Assembly (NCBI GenBank): GCA_935421135.1 | Contig: OW285191.1 | Span: 4,969,504 to 5,033,503 of the forward strand | DNA length: 64,000 nt | From: Bugulina stolonifera | Lineage: Eukaryota > Bryozoa > Gymnolaemata > Cheilostomatida > Bugulidae | Direction: 5' to 3' | Part shown: positions 31,029 to 40,989 of the stretch, piece after piece | How the letters are laid out: each line of letters begins with the position of its first letter | How positions within the stretch are numbered: position 1 is the stretch's first letter | Made by a program: the position numbers and the translations under genes | The notes under the pieces: generated by a model | What the model saw: the letters and a program-made list of their open reading frames with translations, nothing else | Told to the model about the DNA's origin: nothing | The model's database searches: none

Positions 31029-32472
31029 ACTACCTTTCAGAAAAGAAACAATACGACATAAGTTATACTGCTCAATTTGACATGGTTGTTATCTACACAA
31101 ATATAATTTCTGTCATAAATAGCAACAAATGGGATAAGCCTATAATTGTTTGTAAACTTGTAACGCTAATGATTCCATGAACCATGATACACTATACTAT
31201 ATGTTATAATGCTATATGATAATTGCATGTCGTACAGATCAGTGTGAGATTTGAGGTTTGACTTGTTTGATTTTCTAGGCAACTGAGGGGCTATGTGGCT
31301 ACTTTCTGAAAAACTAACCTGGCATTTATTATTTTACCTAGCCATGCCTAACTTGTATCCGATAGAATTTTTCCTAAATCTTATTGGTTGAGCACCCAAT
31401 AATCTTTTGTCTTCTTTATTTTTTTATTAGATGGTAATATAATAAATTATGTAATATGTCGACATTTTGCCATTTTTAACTGCTGTAAAACTCTGGAGAG
31501 AAAGACAATAAATGGAATTACATGTAGCCTAGATTATATCACATATATAACCCAAGGTGCATTACACGTTGGTATGATTGCAGAGTATTTAAAGTAGGCA
31601 TACATGTAGCTAGGAAATGCATACTGATGAACCTATAAGATAGTATCGCATACAATTGGACTTGATTGTTAAAAAATAGCTGCTTACATAAAATCGAGCT
31701 CCTGCTATCTGAAGCCATCTTTACTGCAACTATCTAACCTGAAGCATGTACATCAAACATGTATACAACTTTATCAGGAACAAGCCTCTTTTGAACTGTT
31801 TCTTTAGCTTTACTTCACTGTATGAAATATATAGACTTGAAAATGTATAATACAGTTTACGATAGGCCCTGTGTAATCTATCTGGTAGGTGTTAATGTGC
31901 AGGTTCAGTCATCAATAATATTATTAGCCTGCAAGTTATAAGTTTCTTTCTGAATCAGTTAGGAAGCACAAAGCTAGTATATACTACAATAAAGTGTATG
32001 GTGAATTATCATCGTGGTTCTGTTGTATTACTTGCATTAGCACACAAGTTGTTTGCCTACAGGTTATATACATACATGTAGACATGTGCATGGTGTAGAA
32101 CTAACAACCAGCATGTGTGTTTGCGTTATTTGTGATAGTTAAAATTCCAACATTTTTGCACATAACCACATGTCAAACATACACATACATTTTGGTTAGC
32201 ACACTAATCTGAAAGGTCATTGTCCCGTATTTATATTTTATATCTTTACAATAACATGCATTACACACTTGGTTATTATACAATGTACAACATAGACAGA
32301 ATCGGTACAATTTAAAAGTTCAGTTGAACTACTAGTAACAACATCATGAATATTTTCACATCGCAAGGATGAAAATTTACTAATTAATGCCATACTAGAC
32401 AAATATTGTTGTACCTCACCAGTAACATCAATAATAGTCAATGTACTTGATCAGTAATTCCAAGTAATAAAA
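31029..32472. other. Spacer between convergent lectin genes
   Basis: This 1.4-kb stretch lies between the 3' ends of the plus- and minus-strand genes. No supported gene is present; the small open frame at 32238-32441 on minus has no domain. The same spacer recurs in units B and C. Confidence 0.6.
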
Positions 32473-34600
32473 TCATACTTTATTTTTCTCACAAACGTAG
32501 TAATTTGTAGTAGTGTCACATGATGAGTCACGTAACCCAAAGCCAAAGGATTCATAGAATGATCCCAGACACTCTCCGCTGCCGTTCGGTTCACCAGAAC
32601 ACCATCTCTCCAGTACCGTTGTTACTGGAGTACCATTTCTCCAGATGAACTTTGTACCATCCCATCTAGCACCAACCCATACTTCGTTGGAGTGAATTTC
32701 TGCAAGCAAAGTCTAATTTATACTAAAACAAGTTGCCAATGATCAAACTGATGAACTATATATTGTGGTGAAACAGCCTGCCTGGAAATTAACTGTACTC
32801 CTATTGTACATTACATTATCATAACTGACATTATTCATGCATGACATCCTATTGTATTTCATACCCATTCTACCCATTCATGCATTCATTATTATACTGG
32901 CTTATACACTGCGTGTCTTATATATATTATATACATAATATATTAGCAATCAAGCTTTGGGATTACACTTATATTGCATCTTGGTTTTTCCCACATTTAT
33001 ATATTTTCTCAGTAATTGTCTACTCTTGCTTGGTTGTAATTTAATAGAGTCTTTTGCCAGTTTATATAGTAACTTCATGGCCGACCTTATAGATTAAGCT
33101 CATAATTATATATGACATGTTTCTCCTTATTGTAAGCACATTTTGTGCCAAGGCCGACCTTCTATGTGGCCGACATCGGGCGGAACCATCCATGTTGTTG
33201 CATCAGTTCCGGAGCCGATACCATGTCGGCCGGCCGATACCATGTCGGCCGGCCGATACCATGTCGGGCTCTTTTGGCCGGAAGTTGTTATAGTATATAA
33301 GGCAGTGCATTTGTTATGTTTAGTCAGTTGTTGATTGCGCTTGAATAAAGCAACATCTCCTAACTCAACCTACAGAGGCTTACTCTTTAGGCGGGTAACT
33401 CTACCGGAGGATCCCTTGATCCAGTATGGCTCGAGTTCACCCCATCCTAGGCTAAGCATATCTCTATACACCCCTTAGACTTAGGTCGATCCCGGGTTCT
33501 AAATGAACCTAGCGTCGGTCCTAAGGTCTCAAGGCTAGACAATCTTTCTCTGCACTCCCTCGGAGTATAAACTCTACATGACCTACGTCGGTCCTGAGCT
33601 CCAATGAGCCTCGGCATCGGCCTACGTCTGATATAACTTACAGTACACCTATAAAGAGCACATATAACTGTTCACTCTTTTATGTAATGAGCAGAAGGTA
33701 CACTTGGTCCGCCTCTACCACCTTCCATGCCCTTCACATACTTGCAGCCCTCGGCTCTCGTATGTAAGACAACTCCAAAAACATTACAATATGTCACTGC
33801 CTCTAGTGCAGAAAACTGCTGTCCAAATAGCTTTTAGCAACTACTTACCAGTCAAATTGGTACGGATTTCAATGAACCAATCAAATGATTCCTCACTATC
33901 TAGGTCAATCAGATTGGCTCCAATGTCTTCACACTTGGCTTGGGCTTCATCTTTTTTAATTTTTTCATTTGTTTTGAAAATCACGCATGTTGATTTTATG
34001 GGGTTTTCTACCCATCCGTTTGCGCATAGAGTCATCTCCTCCTTGTCATCTTCTTCACCTCCTCCTGTATTGGAATAAATGGATATTATAGTATTTAGTT
34101 TATACGAATTAGGAGAGAAAGATATTAATAATGGCTTGTCTCACTCCTGTATTGGAATACACAGATAATGCTTATTTGTGCATTGTATCTACTTAGGGAG
34201 AAGGGCATAAATATAATGGTTGCCCATAGGTTTAGTTGCAACAGTTAGACTAATTGATTCTATAAAAACAGGTCATCACAGACATCATGATAGTTATAAT
34301 ATTGCACTTAGTATACACTCCGTGACATTACTGGTATGTCCCACCTTCTATATCTAATGCAGAAGTCAAGTTGTAAAGTCTCTCATATAATGTTCTGATG
34401 ATGTCATCACTGTACAAAGGATCTTCATTTGAGACTATGCAAGTATTCTCTCTCCTATTGTATGAGAAAGATGTACAGTTAGCTCTTTTCTCTAGACATC
34501 TGACAGCACACTCTGTGGCAGATCTAGTGCTGTCGATGTTAGTAGAGTTAGTCAGGTGGTAGTTTGGAAGCAGAAGAGTGAAATGCTGACTTGTCACTTC
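32473..34600 (-). CDS. PAN/C-type lectin gene 2 (minus strand), intact
   Basis: Three minus-strand exons: 34600-34345 (PAN/apple-like), 34064-33849 (start of the lectin domain, preceded by an acidic GGEEDDKEE stretch) and 32699-32473 (end of the lectin domain). Junctions are phase 1. The last exon has WVGARW, the EPN motif (SGEPNGSGEC) and YYVCEKNKV, so the final conserved cysteine is present in this copy. Intron 2 holds a solo LTR in the opposite orientation. Converges with gene 1 and is divergent from gene 3. The signal-peptide exon was not found; the 5' flank is interrupted by the LTR retroelement at 34815. Probably secreted. Confidence 0.7.
32764..33788 (+). mobile_element. Solo LTR, copy A
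   Basis: A 1,025-bp element starting tgtggtgaaac and ending aaacattaca, flanked by the 4-bp direct repeat atat (32760-32763 and 33789-33792). It has a TATA box (gtatataagg near 33292) and a polyadenylation signal (gaataaag near 33343) in the positions expected for U3 and R, followed by a 440-bp U5. The GC-rich part with ccgacct motifs resembles the LTR of the complete element at 34815, but the two are different families. It lies within intron 2 of the minus-strand lectin gene, in antisense. Confidence 0.75.
33214..33269. repeat. 19-bp repeat in the solo LTR, three units
   Basis: gccgataccatgtcggccg three times in unit A; two times at the matching place in units B and C. It accounts exactly for the 19-bp length difference between units. 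Confidence 0.95.
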
Positions 34601-34814
34601 CTGTAATGTATAGTGAGAATTGAAAGTGTAAAGTAAAATAATACTAATTCTTTACAAACTGACAAGATAGTCACTGTGAATGCATGGATACATCATAGTG
34701 TACAACCATAATAGTAGTAATCGTGGCTCTATGATAGTATATGTATTAATTTGCATGTACCTCAGAATTTCTGGCTCAGAGTTTATTCAAAGAGAATAAT
34801 TATACTGTAAGTAT

Positions 34815-35478
34815 TGTGATGGTACGCCAAGTCGTATCTTCTATCTGACACTCATTATTGTGTGCACATACATGTATATATCTGCTTGTACTTTACTATA
34901 TGTTATTGTATATAGTTACATGATTGTTACTAAGTCTTTTAATGCCTTTTATACCCATGTACAGAGGCCCGACTTCTCAGAATCCATTGATATTCATGTT
35001 GTACATGAATTGGACCATTTTAAGCAACTTTTGTAGAACCCGACCTATTTTGGGTCGGCCGTCGGGCTTCCGGCGGCCATCTTGTTGCGCAACTTCCGGA
35101 CGACCACACGTCGTCTTTTCCCGACGTCACGTCGGCCAGAAGTCCTTATACTATATAAAGGGCATTGTTTCACTGTTCATTGTCTCAGTCTTCACTTGGC
35201 TTTCAATAAAGACACATCTATACTTGATACAGAGATCTTCACTTCCTTTTGCCAGGTCATTCGCTTAGCGAACTGCCTACTAGGTCGGATCTTTCTCTTT
35301 CATTGTATAGTCTGAAGGTCGGACTTGAGATCAGATGGGTCGTCTTTGGTAGCATTTGGGCTACTGAGACCGCTCGATCTTTCATGTAATGCGAAGTCCT
35401 ATTACCATTCATAGGCACTTCATTTCTGGGTCGATAGTCGTCCAAGGACGACCGCACCATAACACAGAAACCATTACA
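34815..35478 (+). repeat. 5' LTR, copy A
   Basis: 664 bp, tgtgatgg...ccattaca. TATA box tatataaag at 35152-35160, polyadenylation signal aataaa at 35205-35210. It differs from the 3' LTR by 12 substitutions and no indels (1.8 percent). Confidence 0.9.
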
Positions 35479-35479
35479 T

Positions 35480-35499
35480 TGGTGGCAGCGGTGGGATTC
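35480..35499 (+). promoter_or_regulatory. Primer-binding site, tRNA-Leu type
   Basis: One base after the LTR, TGGTGGCAGCGGTGGGA and the next three bases are complementary to the 3' end of an animal tRNA-Leu including its CCA. That start for minus-strand DNA synthesis confirms the LTR boundary. Confidence 0.8.
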
Positions 35500-35811
35500 T
35501 AAGATCGTACTCTTACGATACGAAGCAAAGGAAGGTGACCTCGGCCTCGGGTAACCGACCGACCTCATTCTTCAATACTTCAACGGCGATTAAGGACTCG
35601 GACCCGGGAACCCTTTTACGAGAAGGTGACAAACGCTAAAGTGCACCCATAATTCTCGTGGTTCCGCTGGATGTAGCCCGACCTACGCCGGATCTTCAAT
35701 CAAAGACCGACCTCGGATCCAGAATAGATTGACGGTACTCAGTACGTTGACTAGGCCGACACGGCCTCACAAACCAAAGCAGTTTAACTCACTACCCGAC
35801 ACCCTACAGAC

Positions 35812-38800
35812 ATGGACCGAATAAGGAACCTGCTTCAGCAGGTAATGTACCAAGCCGAGCAGGACCTCAAAACACTCAGCTACAACGGACAAGAGGACGT
35901 AAAACTCTTCATAGAAGACTTCATCGCTATGGCAGAGCGTTGCAACTGGAATGACAGAGCACGCCTCATACGGCTTAGAGCCGCCCTACACGGGCCAGCA
36001 CAAGAATGCGGACGACCCCGATCAGTCGAAGAGATATTTTCCCGACTGAGGGAACAGTATGGACTATCTGCCAGAGAAGCCCGATGGAAGCTGTCCACCC
36101 TGGAACAGCCAGCCCACACGTCATTCAGAGACTATGCAGCTCTCATCCGTAGACTGATGGCAACAGCCTTTGAAGGAGCACCCCCTGCATCTTTGGAAGA
36201 GTGGACTGTAGAGAAGTTCTGCCTCACAGTCAACAATTACGACCTACGCTGGTACTACACATGGCTACAGCCCGATGATATGGAGGAAGCACTGGAAACC
36301 GCAACAGCCTTCCTACGTAACAAAGATGGCAGGACCAGTCCTCCAAAACAACAAGAAAAGCTTCCTGCCGACCTCCTACGGAAAGCCCTACATACCCTCC
36401 TACAGAAATGTCAAGACGCGGATGACGGACCAACGGTCACACCGGAACCCGTCCCAGTAGATGACCCCATTCTTACTGCAACCGACGCAGACAACAACTC
36501 AGGAGAAGGTGGACTAAAACACAATGGTCGTCCACAGAGGCCGACGGACACATCAGAACCCGTCCCAGTAGATGTACCCATTCCTACTGAAGCCCAGCAA
36601 GGAGAAGGTAGACCACACCACACTGGTCGTCCACAAAGGCCGACGGACACATCAGAACCCGTCCCAGTAGATGAACCTATTCCTACTGAGGCCAAAACTA
36701 AGAAGAGTGGACCAAACCGCAATGGTCGTCCACAGAGGCCGACGGACACATCAGAACCCGTCCCAGTGGAAGAACCTATACCCACTAGGCCTAAAGACAA
36801 GAGTAGCCACTCCAAACAGAAAACCCCACGGGTAACTAGCCCATCACACTCCAGGCCGACGGCGTCACTCACACCCGTCATAGTGGATGAACCTATACCC
36901 ACTAGGCCGAAATCAGGCAAGAAACGACTCCACTCAAAGCCGGACACATCCGAAGTGACCACAGATCACCCCCCAAGGCTGAAAGGACGACTCACATGTT
37001 CCGCCCCGTCGGACCAGACCTCACAAGGTAAACCCGACCTATCCTCAACTCAGAAGGATCAACAGGATCTGGCCATGTCCAGACCCGACACTAATCAGCA
37101 ATTGATTCCCGCCAAAATTCAGTATGCCCCGACGGACGACTTATCGTGTGTAGAACTGCCAGACACTACAGTCCAAGTCCGCAGCCTGAGGATCGACACG
37201 GAGCAAACCGTGCTGGACCAAACAGGAGAGCTACCTCTGAACCTCTCAAAGAATGTTCAAGTTTCAACAGCCCGACCTGATCCAGAGGACACGAAGTATC
37301 GCGTAGCCGACCTCCAAGACATAATCCCAACGACGGAGATACAGTCTATACTGCCAGCAGTTCAAGTACAAAAAGCGAAATGTTCTTGTACGGAATCCAG
37401 CATTGCCGAACAATTTCAGCCGAAGATACAGATTGCCGAACTCTCGAAATCCCCTAAAGCGGATAAGAAGCAATCGAAGGCAACTATTGCCGTGTTCCCG
37501 CGCTTATTTGACGAGTCAAACAAAGAAAATGTGCCTAAGGCATTGCCTACAATTGAGCCAATTGCTCATCCCTCGGCTAGTATAAATACGACAGCTCACA
37601 GACGAGTAGTCCTTTCTCGTCCAGCACTTCACCGAAGCACATGTACCCCTACATGTGACAACCTCTGCACTCTTTGTGACACTGGTGAAGCTAATAACAG
37701 CAGTCGTATCCTTTCTCGTTCTCGTATGGACGAGACGGCTACTCCTTCCAACACGGATCACTCCAATCAGCCTGTCTTCACAGCTGAAGGTAAGCAAATC
37801 TCAGTGTTACCAGTAGGGAACAAATCGGAATTAGAGGAACAACCCACACCTGTGGAACTGCCAGGCATGAATTCTCTCTCCCTCTTCACTCGCCATAGAC
37901 CAGTCGGGACAGAGGAGGATTCCCCTGCACATTTCCACAGGAAAGAGCATGAGTTAGAAGGCGGAGGATACACACCAAATAAATTGTGTATTGTAGATGC
38001 ATCTCCTATAAGGAAGACGCTCACCCCAGACGGCACGCCTCCACCTACTCCACCTCCTGAAACACCTACAATTAAGCTGCACAAACTCACTGACAAGCTA
38101 CCCATAGAGTCATTCCAATATTCCGGAGCCACTAAACCGTGGATTAGCACCTTCACCCAGCAGGCCCGAGACGACTTGGCCAGAAGGAGTCAGCCTAACC
38201 TCAAGTGTGCAAAGTGTGGCTTCTCCGGAACCCTCAAGAGGCTAAACATACACATCTGGCAACACTTCGCACGCTTCTACTGCCGATGCGGACGCAGCTC
38301 TGTTAGCCGTGATGCACTAGGCCATCACTTCAGTCGGAGATCCAGTATCTGTGGGAAACGTCTCTTCCTCACAGACGGGCCCAGCTACGCGGCCCTCATG
38401 GAATGGTGGGGCGTAAAGGATCCCCCACCATTTCTGCCATGTCGTCCTACCATGGACGGACAGTCGGGAACAAACAAGCTAGTCTACCTGCCTAGCACCT
38501 CCTCTGCCCGGAAGCGGCCTCCTAAAAGACGGCACAGTCCCTCTCCATCTCCAGAGCGGACACTCGACTCTGCACCCTCTGATGCTACCTCCTCCTCTTC
38601 CTCGTCGCCTACCACTCCCGCTGAACCTTCTCCCTGGCGACCCAGTGTCAGCACCTCCGCTGTAAGCGTCACCTCCCCTGGCCGACGCGGACGTCTACCC
38701 TCTAGGAAGACCCGGCCTGCTCCAAGGAAGAGTATGCCTGCTGCTCAGCCAGGCACTCTCTATGAAGGCTCTCCCCCCAAGGTCTCATGTGCAGCTTCTT

Positions 38801-39111
38801 GTTCAGCTTCTCCGGTTCTACTAATCGAACCACTGCAGTCTAGGCCAACACTAGAAGTCTCGCCACACTGCTCTCCTCACATACCTGTCAGGGACCCTCT
38901 CCGAGCCTCTCCAGACTCTCCTGCCGTCCAGCTCCCACCTCCTGCATCTCCTGTACTAACTCAGCCGAATGCCACACGTCCTGCATCTCCGGATCCGTCG
39001 CTCATGCAACAACTTGCTGAACTTAAGCCACAGATTCACTACCTTGCCGGCCGTCAACAGGTGGGGACACTCTACGCCAGCACCTGGAACCTCTCTATGC
39101 TCGAGAAATAG
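35812..39111 (+). CDS. Gag-like protein of the LTR retroelement, copy A
   Basis: 1,099 codons from ATG. Residues 1-170 have the helical pattern of retrotransposon gag domains (FIEDFIAMAERCNWND, RLREQYGLSAREARWKL, TSFRDYAALIRRLM). Residues about 208-379 hold five imperfect repeats of the type EPVPVDEPIPT, with GRPQRPTD spacers. Residues about 797-850 form two C2H2-like zinc fingers (CAKCGFSGTLKRLNIHIWQH, then FYCRCGRSS...HH). Residues about 870-1070 are serine/proline-rich and basic. A typical CCHC knuckle is absent. Codon use is richer in GC than the surroundings. At the end a frameshift cuts off a coding-looking C-terminal tail. Presumably forms the particle that packages the element RNA; the polymerase must come from elsewhere. 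Confidence 0.8.
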   Translation: MDRIRNLLQQVMYQAEQDLKTLSYNGQEDVKLFIEDFIAMAERCNWNDRARLIRLRAALHGPAQECGRPRSVEEIFSRLREQYGLSAREARWKLSTLEQPAHTSFRDYAALIRRLMATAFEGAPPASLEEWTVEKFCLTVNNYDLRWYYTWLQPDDMEEALETATAFLRNKDGRTSPPKQQEKLPADLLRKALHTLLQKCQDADDGPTVTPEPVPVDDPILTATDADNNSGEGGLKHNGRPQRPTDTSEPVPVDVPIPTEAQQGEGRPHHTGRPQRPTDTSEPVPVDEPIPTEAKTKKSGPNRNGRPQRPTDTSEPVPVEEPIPTRPKDKSSHSKQKTPRVTSPSHSRPTASLTPVIVDEPIPTRPKSGKKRLHSKPDTSEVTTDHPPRLKGRLTCSAPSDQTSQGKPDLSSTQKDQQDLAMSRPDTNQQLIPAKIQYAPTDDLSCVELPDTTVQVRSLRIDTEQTVLDQTGELPLNLSKNVQVSTARPDPEDTKYRVADLQDIIPTTEIQSILPAVQVQKAKCSCTESSIAEQFQPKIQIAELSKSPKADKKQSKATIAVFPRLFDESNKENVPKALPTIEPIAHPSASINTTAHRRVVLSRPALHRSTCTPTCDNLCTLCDTGEANNSSRILSRSRMDETATPSNTDHSNQPVFTAEGKQISVLPVGNKSELEEQPTPVELPGMNSLSLFTRHRPVGTEEDSPAHFHRKEHELEGGGYTPNKLCIVDASPIRKTLTPDGTPPPTPPPETPTIKLHKLTDKLPIESFQYSGATKPWISTFTQQARDDLARRSQPNLKCAKCGFSGTLKRLNIHIWQHFARFYCRCGRSSVSRDALGHHFSRRSSICGKRLFLTDGPSYAALMEWWGVKDPPPFLPCRPTMDGQSGTNKLVYLPSTSSARKRPPKRRHSPSPSPERTLDSAPSDATSSSSSSPTTPAEPSPWRPSVSTSAVSVTSPGRRGRLPSRKTRPAPRKSMPAAQPGTLYEGSPPKVSCAASCSASPVLLIEPLQSRPTLEVSPHCSPHIPVRDPLRASPDSPAVQLPPPASPVLTQPNATRPASPDPSLMQQLAELKPQIHYLAGRQQVGTLYASTWNLSMLEK

Positions 39112-39251
39112 CTCTTCGCGAACTAGCCAACCAGCATCTAAACCACCCCCAACAGCTCCAGCTCATACAAGCAGACTTGGACATAGTATCCAGGGAATCT
39201 ACACTGTATCGTACCCTTCTTAACTTGACACTAGAGACACCCATGACCTAG
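39060..39251 (+). pseudogene. Out-of-frame C-terminal tail of the gag-like gene
   Basis: In the -1 frame relative to the main gag frame a stretch stays open from before 39060 to a TAG at 39249-39251, right next to the purine tract. Its amino-acid mix (REIALRELANQHLNH, LIQADLDIVSRESTLYR) is protein-like, while the main frame ends soon after at 39111. A short run of G at 39062-39066 is a possible slip or mutation site. The same state is present in copy B. Either a mutation shared by both copies or a programmed frameshift. Confidence 0.5.
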
Positions 39252-39264
39252 TGTGAGGGGGCTA

Positions 39265-39928
39265 TGTGATGGTACGCCAAGTCGTATCTTTTATCTGACA
39301 CTCATTATTGTGTGCACATACATGTATATATCTGCTTGTACTTTACTATATGTTATTGTATATAGTTACATGATTGTTACTAAGTCTTTTAATGCCTTTT
39401 ATACCCATGTACAGAGGCCCGACCTCTCAGAATCCATTGATATTCATTTTGTACATGAATTGAACCATTTTAAGCAACTTTTGTAAAACCCGACCTATTT
39501 TGGGTCGGCCGTCGGGCTTCTGGCGGCCATCTTGTTGCGCAACTTCCGGACGACCACACGTCGTCTTTTCCCGACGTCACGTCGGCCGGAAGTCCTTATA
39601 CTATATAAAGGGCATTGTTTTACTGTTCATTGTCTCAGTCTTCACTTGGCTTTCAATAAAGACACATCTATACTTGATACAGAGATCTTCACTTCCTTTT
39701 GCCAGGTCATTCGCTTAGCGAACTGCCTACTAGGTCGGATCTTTCTCTTTCATTGTATAGTCTGAAGGTCGGACTTGAGATCAGATGGGTCGTCTTTGGT
39801 AGTATTTGGGCTACTGAGACGGCTCGATCTTTCATGTAATGCGAAGTCCTATTACCACTCATAGGCACTTCATTTCTGGGTCGATAGTCGTCCAAGGACG
39901 ACCGCACCAAAACACAGAAACCATTACA
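39265..39928 (+). repeat. 3' LTR, copy A
   Basis: 664 bp, same ends as the 5' LTR. Followed directly by the gtat target duplication. Confidence 0.9.
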
Positions 39929-39932
39929 GTAT

Positions 39933-40190
39933 TTAAAAGCTATAGCTATTATAATCCCTAAGAAAAACCCAAAAAACCAAAAAGATTATATTTACAATAT
40001 AATATTGATTAAATAAAAGTACTTGAAATTTTTAGCCAAATAGAGTCATGGGGTTGGTCGTTCCAGTCACCGCTTCAAACTAGAAAATACAAATAAACTG
40101 GATAGTTTTGTTCAAAATCTTTTGTAATGCCACTTGAAATTACACTTTTGATATTTGATGAAGTGCGAAAACTAAACGTATGATCATGTA
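39933..40190. repeat. Left outer arm of the gene-flank inverted repeat
   Basis: Together with 34345-34814 this is the inverted counterpart of 44905-45600 (5' flank and PAN exon of the plus-strand gene). Motifs such as gggattataatagctatagc and tgcacttcatcaaatatcga appear in opposite orientation on the two sides. Confidence 0.8.
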
Positions 40191-40989
40191 ATTATTTGAC
40201 CAATGAGAGCTTCTTCTAGCAGTTTGTCCAGGTTTGTCAAATTGTATTAACTTTACAATTATTGTTAAATAATTACATGTATATGAAGAGAATTTAATAA
40301 TGTATAACCTACATTTAGAGCGTAATAACGAAACTCTTGCTTATCTCCACACTGTGACATTACAAAACTAATGGTAAATGAAGCAAACTGACACTAGGCC
40401 TTTATACCGTATATAATTATTACAAGACAAAACAGGTACACACAGTACAAGTTAGATGGTTACATCCAATTACCTGTTAGTACATGTACATAATGAGGCA
40501 TAATTTATAGAGACTGTCATGCAAGGTTAGCAGCTATGCATTGAAGGAGAGGGTCAGTCTACTATTCTAGAGCACCACATGTAGAGTATCAAGTAAACAA
40601 TTTTGTCTTTGATCCCGTGTTATGTTACTGCTAGCATACTCCTGCTAAATATTATTATTATATCTTTCACAAATATTTGATTGGAAAAGGAAATATTTAA
40701 TACCATGTCAATAAGATATTGTGGAGCTCTTTGACAGACAGAGTGATATATTTGGTTGTTGAAAATACTATATTGTCATTTAACTTCCATTTGAATTTCA
40801 TCATTTGAATTATTCATCATAATCTTTATTTGTTTTATATGTTTCTGTATCAAATGGTTGGTCGCTGACGCTATTGCAGTATTTATATTCTTATATACTA
40901 TTTGTAAAATTAAACATTGTCTATAATTATACACAAGCGTAATAATAATATATTCACATCTAAGCATACTAGAACTTTTTATTGACTCC
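40191..40989. other. Spacer, left side, no gene
   Basis: Not homologous to the corresponding right-hand spacer (44526-44904). AT-rich; the 63-codon minus-strand frame at 40967-40776 lacks features. Confidence 0.5.

Larger units (their letters stand above)
34811..39932 (+). mobile_element. Gag-only LTR retroelement, copy A
   Basis: A complete LTR element with 4-bp target duplications (gtat at 34811-34814 and 39929-39932), two 664-bp LTRs, a tRNA primer site, one long open frame and a purine tract (gtgaggggg) before the 3' LTR. Internal length is 3,786 bp. No protease, reverse transcriptase, RNase H or integrase is encoded, so it must be mobilised by another element. Target-site length and layout suggest Ty3/Gypsy or a relative. 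It inserted into the 5' flank of lectin gene 2: joining 34814 to 39933 restores sequence homologous, in inverted order, to the 5' flank of the plus-strand gene at 45100-45180. Confidence 0.85.

Noticed and set aside
32238..32441. 67-codon frame in the convergent spacer, seen three times
   Set aside because: It repeats only because the whole unit is repeated. It has no domain, signal or splice features.
34924..35315. Frames of 114 and 77 codons in the 5' LTR
   Set aside because: LTR regulatory sequence; the same frames recur in the 3' LTR without codon-level constraint.
36411..36962. 183-codon minus-strand frame inside the gag-like gene (and its copy at 51769)
   Set aside because: It is antisense to the proline-rich repeats of the real frame and mirrors their periodicity. 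Other antisense frames in 35880-38700 are rejected for the same reason.
35812..39111. Host transcription-factor gene (because of the zinc fingers)
   Set aside because: It lies between matching LTRs with primer site and purine tract, and its N-terminus fits a retroelement gag.
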